Part shown: positions 26,858 to 32,979 of the stretch, in pieces
Layout of the letters: every line of letters starts with the position of its first letter
Numbering within the stretch: position 1 is the stretch's first letter
Origin: Bifidobacterium callitrichidarum
GTDB taxonomy: Bacteria > Actinomycetota > Actinomycetes > Actinomycetales > Bifidobacteriaceae
NCBI RefSeq assembly: GCF_003129905.1
Contig: NZ_QFFM01000001.1
Location: 62,001 to 126,000 of the forward strand
Length of the DNA: 64,000 nt
Reading direction: 5' to 3'
Translations under genes and position numbers: made by a program
Notes under the pieces: generated by a model
The model's input: only the letters and a program-made list of their open reading frames with translations
What the model was told of the DNA's origin: nothing
Databases searched by the model: none

Positions 26858-26871
26858 TCTTAACGATGAGA
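26858..26871. promoter_or_regulatory. LacI-type operator site 1
   Basis: TCTTAACGATGAGA, a near-palindrome centred on CG, about 150 bp upstream of the GH2 gene start. One of five copies of a shared motif (consensus TCTYAWCGWTRAGR) around the GH2 gene, the two symporters and the LacI gene. A weaker related half-site TTCATCGTTGAC lies at about 26830. Confidence 0.7.
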
Positions 26872-26926
26872 TTGAGAATAAAGCTTGTTTCTCATAGGAT
26901 TCAAAACGCCGTATATGGCGCTTAAA

Positions 26927-26940
26927 TCTTAACGATGATA
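26927..26940. promoter_or_regulatory. LacI-type operator site 2
   Basis: TCTTAACGATGATA, 164 bp upstream of the first GPH symporter start and 69 bp from site 1, in the divergent promoter region 26708-27090. The spacing would let one regulator tetramer or two dimers control both directions. Apart from these sites the gap holds no gene. Confidence 0.7.
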
Positions 26941-27090
26941 GAGTTCTGAACCAGAACAGTCGAACGGCGTGTCGCGACGATGCGAACAGGCCGTGCGGAC
27001 ACAATTGAGACACGTTACGCCGACCCCGAGGGGTGCCGCGCTGCCGTACGCCCTCGGGGCGCAGGTCGCGCCGGCGTGGAAAGGACGATG

Positions 27091-28698
27091 ATGTCGAGAC
27101 CGAACGGCAATCGAATCAAGCGGGCCAACGTGGCGTCCGAGACGGTGGACGCCGCCCTGCCGTGGAAGGCCAAGCTCGGATACGCCACCTTCTCCCTCTC
27201 CTACGTCATGCAGACCATGATCGTGACGTGGCAGATGTTCTACTTCACCACGTTCCTGGGCGTATCGATGGCCGTCACCGCGGTGCTCATCGCCATCGGC
27301 AAGATCGTCGCCTCGGTGATCGGCCCGGTCTGGGGCTACATCTCCGATCGCATGTACCGCAATGCGCTCGGCCGTCGCTTCGGCCGCCGTCGGTCCATCC
27401 TGATCTTCGCCATCCCCGCGAACTTCGTGTTCTACCTGCTGCTGTGGATCCCGAACCTGCCGCTCGTGGTCTATTTCGCGGCGAACCTGCTGTACTGGGC
27501 GTTCTTCGCAGGCATCACCACCGTGCAGTACGGCCTGCCCAGCGAGATGACCGAGAACCCGACCCAGCGCGCGCAGCTGGTGGGCGTCAACCAGATCGCC
27601 GGAGCCATCGGCGGCACCTTCCTTTCGGTGCTCAACGTCTACCTGTTCACCATCTGGGGCAAGGACAACTGGGAGTCGTACTTCAACATGGCGCTGCTGT
27701 ACGGACTGCTCGGCACCGCGGTGCTCATGCTCGGCTTCCTGTCGATTCAGGAGCGCCCGTTCAGCGAATCCACCAACGTCTCCGCGGCTGACGCCGGCGC
27801 CGATGCGACTTCCGGCGAGGCCGGCGGCGTGCATATCGGCTTCGGCAGACGGCTCGTCTCGGTGGTGTGGAACTTCCTTTCGGTGCTCAAGGTCAAGGAG
27901 TTCCGCAACTACCTCGGCCTGTACCTGTCTGAGGAGATGTTCCGCACGGTGCGCGGCACGCTCAACACGTACTTCGTGATCTTCGTGCTGCTGCTCGACC
28001 CGCAGACCGTTTCGCTCGCCACCGGCGTCAACTTGCTGTTCGGCATCGCATGCGTCGGCTTCTTCATGTGGATCACCGCGAAGATCGGCGGCCCGCGGGC
28101 GTACCGTCTGGGCGGCGTCGAGGTGATCTTCGTGTTCCTCGCGATGTTTGTCCTGGCGATGACCGCAAGTCATATCCCCACCGGCACGCGCGCGGTGCTG
28201 TACATCGGCCTCGGCCTGTTCATGAACTTCGGCATCACCGGCGTGGTGAACGCCACGCAGTACACGTACACGTTCATCCCGGACGTGGATGAGATCATCA
28301 CCTCGAAACGACGCGAAGGCCAGTACGCCGCCATCAATTCGACCATCGACGACATCTTCTCCTCCGCGGAAACCATCGTGATCGGCCTGGTGCTGGAGGC
28401 GACCGGATTCGTGGAGGGCGCGCAGTCGCAGCCGCCGCAGACCGTGTTCGCGCTGGCGTGCCTGTTCTCGTTCGTGCCCATCGCGATCTGCATCGTGGGC
28501 ATAGCCTTCACGTTCCGGCTGAGGCTCAACCGTGAGAACCACGAGCTGCTGCTCGCCGAGATCGACCGTCTGCGTTCCGGCGGCGCCATGGAGGACGTGA
28601 CGCCCGAGACGCGCACGCTGGTCGAAAGCCTCACAGGCATGCCCTACGAGCACTGCTGGGGCCATAACAACGTCATCGACGTGAGCCACAAGGGGTGA
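27091..28698 (+). CDS. GPH-family sugar:cation symporter 1
   Basis: A 535-residue glycoside-pentoside-hexuronide symporter with about 12 membrane segments. KLGYATFSLSYVMQTMIVTWQMFYFTTFLG opens the first helix pair; the loop WGYISDRMYRNALGRRFGRRR is the family's DxxxR..GRR motif. The C-terminus EHCWGHNNVIDVSHKG is nearly the same as in the paralogue at 29463. GGAAAGGA precedes two adjacent ATGs; the second, 27091, has the better spacing. Divergent from the GH2 beta-galactosidase and sharing operators with it, it most likely imports lactose or another beta-galactoside. Confidence 0.9.
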   Translation: MSRPNGNRIKRANVASETVDAALPWKAKLGYATFSLSYVMQTMIVTWQMFYFTTFLGVSMAVTAVLIAIGKIVASVIGPVWGYISDRMYRNALGRRFGRRRSILIFAIPANFVFYLLLWIPNLPLVVYFAANLLYWAFFAGITTVQYGLPSEMTENPTQRAQLVGVNQIAGAIGGTFLSVLNVYLFTIWGKDNWESYFNMALLYGLLGTAVLMLGFLSIQERPFSESTNVSAADAGADATSGEAGGVHIGFGRRLVSVVWNFLSVLKVKEFRNYLGLYLSEEMFRTVRGTLNTYFVIFVLLLDPQTVSLATGVNLLFGIACVGFFMWITAKIGGPRAYRLGGVEVIFVFLAMFVLAMTASHIPTGTRAVLYIGLGLFMNFGITGVVNATQYTYTFIPDVDEIITSKRREGQYAAINSTIDDIFSSAETIVIGLVLEATGFVEGAQSQPPQTVFALACLFSFVPIAICIVGIAFTFRLRLNRENHELLLAEIDRLRSGGAMEDVTPETRTLVESLTGMPYEHCWGHNNVIDVSHKG

Positions 28699-28714
28699 AA
28701 ATAAGCGAGAACAA

Positions 28715-28749
28715 CAAGGCCGTCGGCGCTGATAATGCCGACGGCCTTG
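28715..28749 (+). terminator. Terminator hairpin after symporter 1
   Basis: CAAGGCCGTCGGC and GCCGACGGCCTTG form a perfect 13-bp stem with a 9-base loop, starting 16 bp after the stop codon. There is no strong T-run. A second hairpin, CGTCTCCC and GGGAGACG, lies at 28797-28840; the rest of 28699-28990 shows nothing codeable. Confidence 0.75.
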
Positions 28750-28990
28750 TGCTGTCTATGAGGATGGGAATCAGGTCCATCCTGGGCGGCGCCGGCCGTC
28801 TCCCTAAAGTCGTGTATACCCGCCTGAAAGTCGGGAGACGTTCGCACGCCTTCGCCGTCATCTCTATCATAACCGGTACGATGGTCTGCACCGATGAGCT
28901 CATTCGCACGGGTGAATCGGTCGCTCGGCAATAGCCGGGTGACGTTGCCGCGTCTTTCGCGGCGCGGCTGTCTATGAAAGGTGCATTCAC

Positions 28991-29161
28991 ATGCACGGAT
29001 CAGGAGAAGAGCCGCGTTTCGGCTCGGCGATTTGGGGCATGGCGATTGTCGTCGTGACTCTTGGTGGCAAAGTCGATCCTCTTGAGGCCGACTTGCTCAT
29101 GGCGGCTATCACGGTCTACATGATGTGGCGCGACGTCCACGGGCCTGACGAGCTGAAGTAA
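28991..29161 (+). CDS. Small putative membrane protein, 56 residues
   Basis: The frame begins MHGSGEEPRFGSAIWGMAIV, with a hydrophobic stretch of about 15 residues (SAIWGMAIVVVTLGG) and a second mildly hydrophobic stretch (LLMAAITVYMMW), and ends in VHGPDELK. GAAAGG lies 8 bases before the ATG, and a clean hairpin terminator follows the stop by 6 bp. This layout, rather than any homology I recognise, argues that it is a gene. It could be a regulator or helper of the neighbouring transporters, but no function is assigned. Confidence 0.55.
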   Translation: MHGSGEEPRFGSAIWGMAIVVVTLGGKVDPLEADLLMAAITVYMMWRDVHGPDELK

Positions 29162-29167
29162 AGGCAG

Positions 29168-29188
29168 CCGCCCGGTTCTTCCGGGCGG
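29168..29188 (+). terminator. Terminator after the small ORF
   Basis: CCGCCCGG-TTCTT-CCGGGCGG is a perfect 8-bp GC stem followed by TCTTCT, directly after the small reading frame ending at 29161. Confidence 0.75.
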
Positions 29189-29259
29189 TCTTCTCGGTAG
29201 CGCAGCAAGCACGAACTCTCTTTTGTGGCCCCTAGCGACACGCCCGAATCGCAAAATAA

Positions 29260-29273
29260 TCTCATCGATAAGA
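29260..29273. promoter_or_regulatory. LacI-type operator site 3
   Basis: TCTCATCGATAAGA, the most symmetric of the five sites, about 190 bp before symporter 2. Together with site 4 it sits in the AT-rich part of the gap 29189-29462, which contains no gene. Confidence 0.7.
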
Positions 29274-29326
29274 TTTGTGATAAGGTTAATTTCGCAAACA
29301 TCAAGCAATGAAATCGAGCCAAGAAA

Positions 29327-29340
29327 TCTCAACGATAAGG
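29327..29340. promoter_or_regulatory. LacI-type operator site 4
   Basis: TCTCAACGATAAGG, 67 bp from site 3 and about 120 bp before symporter 2. The 67-69 bp spacing of sites 1-2 and 3-4 is nearly the same, which suits DNA looping by one regulator. Confidence 0.7.
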
Positions 29341-29462
29341 TTTCTAGGTAGACGAATCGGGTACCGAACACAGCAGTCCGGCATTCCCAGCAGCTCCAAG
29401 TCAGATATGGCCCTGCGCCGTAGTTCGTCGCGTCGGTTTCAAAGGAGAACAGGAGAAATCCA

Positions 29463-31022
29463 ATGTCCAACTCGGCATCGTCCGCGGCGGGGCGCAAGCT
29501 CTCTTGGGTGACGAAGCTCACCTACGCGCTGCTGCCGCTGTCCTTCACCATGACGACCATGGTGATGACCTGGCAGATGATCTACTACACCCAGCCGCTC
29601 GCCATCTCCATCGGCATCGTCACCACGATGCTCGCCGTCGGCAAGGCCATCGGCGGCTTCATCACGCCGGTCTGGGGCTACATCTCCGATCGTATGTACT
29701 CCACCTCCTTCGGCCGCAAGGTCGGCCGCCGCAAGGGCACGCTGCTCATCGCCGCTCCGCTGAACCTCATCTTCTACGTGCTGCTGTGGGTCCCGGGCAT
29801 GCCGGTGTGGTACTACCTGCTCGTCAACGTCATCTACTACGGCGTCTACCCGGGCATCAACACCGTGGTTTACTCCCTGCCCTCCGAGATGACCGACGAT
29901 TCCAAGGACCGCGCCCAGCTCGTGGCCATCCAGCAGATCGGCGGCGGCGTCGGTGGCTTCGCCCTGTCCATGTTCAACGCCTACCTGTTCAAGATCTGGG
30001 GTGCCGACAGCTGGCAGCCGTACTTCAAGATCGCCATGATCTACGCCGTGCTCGGCACCGTCCTCCTGGTCATCGGCGCCCTGTGCATCAAGGAGCGTCC
30101 GTACGACGAGACCACCGACATCTCCTCCGCCGACAAGGGCGACGCCGAAAAGGTCGGCTTCTTCGGCCGCCTGGTCTCCGTGTTCTGGAACTTCCTGTCC
30201 GTGCTGCGCATCAAGACCTTCCGCAACTACCTCGGCATCTTCCTGTCCCAGCTGACCTTCCGCACCGTACGCGGCCAGATCAACGCCTACTTCATCATGT
30301 TCGTGCTGCTCCTGACCCCGGCCGAGGTCTCCCTGTCCACCGGCTTCAGCTTCCTGTTCGGCATGGTCTGCGTGGTCATCTGGGCCACGATCATCACCAA
30401 GCTGGGCGGCATGCGCGCCTACCGTCTGGGCTCCTGGTTCACCATCATCCTGTTCATCGGCATCTTCATCCTGGGTCTGACCCACGGCTCCATGCCGAAG
30501 GCCACCGTCACCCTGGTCTTCACCATCCTGATCACGCTGTTCACGCTCGGCAACTCCGGCATCGTGAACGCGCAGACCTACGTGCAGTCCTTCGTCCCGG
30601 ATGTCGACGAACTCGTCACTGGCAAGCGCCGCGAGGGCCAGTACGCCGGCATCCAGTCCACCCTTGAGGTCATCGTCAACACCTTGGTGACCATCCTCGT
30701 GGGCGTCATCCTGCAGGCCGTCGGCTTCCAGTCCGGCGCCGACGTCAAGACCCAATCCCCGCTCGTGGTCAACGTGCTGCTGTACATGTACTGCGGCACC
30801 GTGGTCGTGCTCGCCCTCGTCGGTATCCTGCTGACCTACCGCATGCACCTCAACGAGAAGAACCACGACATCCTCGTGGCCGAGTCCGCCCGCCTGCGCA
30901 ACGGCGGTTCCATGGACGACGTCACCGCCGAGACCCGCAAGGTCGTCGAGGACCTGGCCGGCATGCCGTACGAGCAGTGCTGGGGCCACAACAACGTGAT
31001 CAACGCCACCAACAAGGGCTGA
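29463..31022 (+). CDS. GPH-family sugar:cation symporter 2
   Basis: A 519-residue paralogue of the symporter at 27091, with the same 12-segment layout: TYALLPLSFTMTTMVMTWQM, the WGYISDRMYSTSFGRKVGRRK loop and the conserved C-terminal EQCWGHNNVINATNKG. AGGAGAAATCC precedes the ATG. Codon use is strongly biased to the C-ending host codons, which suggests high expression. It follows two candidate operators and precedes the LacI gene. Lactose or galacto-oligosaccharide uptake is the likely role; which of the two paralogues takes which sugar cannot be told. Confidence 0.9.
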   Translation: MSNSASSAAGRKLSWVTKLTYALLPLSFTMTTMVMTWQMIYYTQPLAISIGIVTTMLAVGKAIGGFITPVWGYISDRMYSTSFGRKVGRRKGTLLIAAPLNLIFYVLLWVPGMPVWYYLLVNVIYYGVYPGINTVVYSLPSEMTDDSKDRAQLVAIQQIGGGVGGFALSMFNAYLFKIWGADSWQPYFKIAMIYAVLGTVLLVIGALCIKERPYDETTDISSADKGDAEKVGFFGRLVSVFWNFLSVLRIKTFRNYLGIFLSQLTFRTVRGQINAYFIMFVLLLTPAEVSLSTGFSFLFGMVCVVIWATIITKLGGMRAYRLGSWFTIILFIGIFILGLTHGSMPKATVTLVFTILITLFTLGNSGIVNAQTYVQSFVPDVDELVTGKRREGQYAGIQSTLEVIVNTLVTILVGVILQAVGFQSGADVKTQSPLVVNVLLYMYCGTVVVLALVGILLTYRMHLNEKNHDILVAESARLRNGGSMDDVTAETRKVVEDLAGMPYEQCWGHNNVINATNKG

Positions 31023-31283
31023 GAGGTGATCACCTGACGCATAACCGACATCACTCACTGAACAGCTGACATCGGCTGACACCACACGTGCCGCAGGCCG
31101 GGCCGGAACCGACCAACCTCCCCTCCGGTCTGCGGCGCAACTCCCTTTCACTGCCTTGGGCGGGGATCCGGTTGCCGGGTTCCCGCCCTTCGCAATACGC
31201 GAGGTTGATTTCGTCGATTTCGTCGGTCGCGGGACGGAGCCCGGCGCGCGGCAAACGGCGGCGACATCGACGCACTGTATTAT

Positions 31284-31297
31284 TCTCATCGTTAAGC
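31284..31297. promoter_or_regulatory. LacI-type operator site 5 (autoregulation)
   Basis: TCTCATCGTTAAGC, 72 bp before the LacI gene start. It is the reverse complement of the site 1 pattern and suggests that the regulator controls its own gene. The rest of the gap 31023-31368 shows no gene. Confidence 0.7.
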
Positions 31298-31368
31298 ACG
31301 GCGGATTCGCAAGGGAAAACGGGCCGCTGCAAACCATCGCATATCTCATGCAGGGAGCGTGATATCTC

Positions 31369-32373
31369 ATGGTGACGCTGAAGGACGTGGGCGAGCTCGC
31401 CGGCGTGACCGCCACCACCGCCTCGGCCGCATTGCGCGGCAAGGACTACGTCAAGCCGGAAACCATGCAGCGCGTGCGTGACGCCGCCAAAAAGCTCGGC
31501 TACAAGACCAACCTGTCCGGCAGATCGCTGCGATCCGGCCGCAGCGACACCATCACCTTCCTCACCTCCGGCATCGAAGGCGACTACTTCTCCCATCTGG
31601 CCATGGCCGTGGCCGAGGAGGTGCACAAGCGCGGCTCGCACATGCTCATCGAACTCTCGCGCTACCTGACCGACGACAACGACCTGTCCTATACGTTCTC
31701 CGACGGCATCATCGCCATCAACGCGCCCCGCGCGGTGGACATCCTCAAACAGCATCCCTCGGTCATGCTGGAGAATTACGACGCCACCCTGCCCATCGAC
31801 ACGGTGAACGCGCCCAGCGCCGAAGGCTCGCGCGCGGCGATTCGGCATCTGGTGGAACGCGGATGCACACGCATCGGCATCGTGGGCGACAACCGCGACC
31901 CGCACAACCCGAACATCATCCCCGGCTCGCGTGATATCCGCATGCAGTCGGCCGCCGCCGAAATCCACGCGGCCGGACTGGACTTCGATGACAAACGCGA
32001 CTTCATCCGCTGTGCATGGTCCATCGACGGCGGCATCGAGGCTGGTCGGGCGCTGGCCAAGAAATGGCGGAAAACCAAGAAATACGACGGCTTCTACTGT
32101 CTCAACGACGGCATCGCCATCGGCCTGCTGCGAGGACTCGCGGATGGCGGCGTGCATGTGCCGGACGACGTGCTGGTCATCGGCTTCGACGGCCTGAGCC
32201 AGGGCGCCTACACCGTGCCGACGCTGACCACCGTGGCCACCGACTTCAAGGGCATGGCGAACACCGCGCTGACGCTGCTCATGCGCCGCATCGAGCACCC
32301 GGACGAGCAGTATTACCCCCAGACCGTGAGCGTGGGCTACCGGCTCATCGAGCGCGAGTCGACTGCGCGGTAA
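31369..32373 (+). CDS. LacI-family regulator of the GH2/symporter cluster
   Basis: A 334-residue LacI-type regulator. Helix-turn-helix and hinge: LKDVGELAGVTATTASAALRG and LSGRSLRSGRSDTITFL. The sugar-binding domain ends with VLVIGFDGLSQGAYTVPTLTTV and RLIERESTAR. Five near-identical palindromes with a central CG lie upstream of the GH2 gene, both symporters and this gene, so it is probably the local repressor of all four. GGGAG lies upstream of the ATG at 31369. Confidence 0.92.
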   Translation: MVTLKDVGELAGVTATTASAALRGKDYVKPETMQRVRDAAKKLGYKTNLSGRSLRSGRSDTITFLTSGIEGDYFSHLAMAVAEEVHKRGSHMLIELSRYLTDDNDLSYTFSDGIIAINAPRAVDILKQHPSVMLENYDATLPIDTVNAPSAEGSRAAIRHLVERGCTRIGIVGDNRDPHNPNIIPGSRDIRMQSAAAEIHAAGLDFDDKRDFIRCAWSIDGGIEAGRALAKKWRKTKKYDGFYCLNDGIAIGLLRGLADGGVHVPDDVLVIGFDGLSQGAYTVPTLTTVATDFKGMANTALTLLMRRIEHPDEQYYPQTVSVGYRLIERESTAR

Positions 32374-32399
32374 GGGGTGGCCGAAGGATGGCTTTCGAT

Positions 32400-32590
32400 G
32401 TCTCAGCGGTCTTTTCGCGCTAGAAAGGTATGGCTTCTAGCGCGAAAAGACCGCTAAAGAGGCATTTTGAGGTCGTTTGAAGCTAGAAGCACTGTCTTTC
32501 TAGCGCGAAAGGGACGCTAAACCAGCGATTTGCGTCCGTTCCACGCTAGGAGCTACGTCATTCTGGTATGAAAGGGCCGCTAAAGTTCTT
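32400..32590. repeat. 63-bp hairpin repeat in tandem, about three units
   Basis: CTAGCGCG recurs at 32437 and 32500, and a diverged form (CTGGTATG) at 32563, an exact 63-bp period. Each unit can fold, for example GGACGC with GCGTCC inside CTAGCG with CGCTAG. The first unit also pairs perfectly with sequence before it: AGCGGTCTTTTCGCGCTAGAA at 32405 with its complement ending 32455. It follows the LacI gene and is not coding. Confidence 0.7.
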
Positions 32591-32605
32591 TGCGGAAATA
32601 GGAAA

Positions 32606-32694
32606 GCCCCGTTAAACCAAGATTTGACATGGCGCCCCATTCTCGGCTCCCCTTGTCAGGGGAGCTGTCGGCGAAGCCGACTGAGGGGTAGTAG
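32606..32694. mobile_element. MITE remnant (left end and core only)
   Basis: GTTAAACCAAGATTTGACATG matches the inner part of the MITE terminal repeat with one inserted T, followed by a full R1 core (GGCTCCCCTTGTCAGGGGAG to CTGAGGGGTAGT). The outermost bases are altered and no right terminal repeat is found, so the element is truncated. Confidence 0.7.
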
Positions 32695-32753
32695 GGCGAA
32701 CAGCCCGTAGGTTGTGGGGAACGCGGTATCAAGCCATAGTCCGATACCGACTA

Positions 32754-32810
32754 CCGAATGAGCCCTGTTGCGTGATGATGCTTGTTATTCACGCAACAGG
32801 GCTCATTCGG
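32754..32810. terminator. 21-bp perfect hairpin
   Basis: CCGAATGAGCCCTGTTGCGTG pairs with its exact complement at 32790-32810 across a 15-base loop. It lies between convergent transcripts (LacI gene on plus, ppc on minus) and may be a bidirectional terminator. Confidence 0.6.
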
Positions 32811-32824
32811 CTTTAGAAAAAGGA

Positions 32825-32979
32825 ACCCCCGCTGGGCCGCGGGGGTACTGTATTGCTGCGGTTTTTGCGTGCGCAAAGCTACTACGCAAAAACCTTGCTA
32901 CGTTTGCGGTGGTGAAGTCCACCAGACTTCACCACCTGGTGCTTTGCAGCGCTAGCTGCAAAGCACCAGACGCAAACGT
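32825..32979. other. Stack of hairpins 3' of ppc, including a three-way junction
   Basis: Four perfect stems in a row: ACCCCCGC/GCGGGGGT (32825-32846), GGTTTTTGCGT/ACGCAAAAACC (32860-32894), GGTGGTGAAGTC/GACTTCACCACC (32908-32936) and TGGTGCTTTGCAGC/GCTGCAAAGCACCA (32937-32968). The last two are enclosed by ACGTTTGCG (32900) and CGCAAACGT (32971-32979), so they would form a three-way junction. The stack touches the ppc stop codon. It could be a terminator array or a structured 3' RNA. Confidence 0.65.

Noticed and set aside
28695-28934. 79-codon plus-strand frame after symporter 1
   Set aside because: It overlaps the symporter stop region and reads through the terminator hairpin; no ribosome-binding site.
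32400-32979. CRISPR-like array
   Set aside because: The repeats are adjacent with a 63-bp period and no unique spacers, followed by unrelated hairpins, and there are no cas genes.
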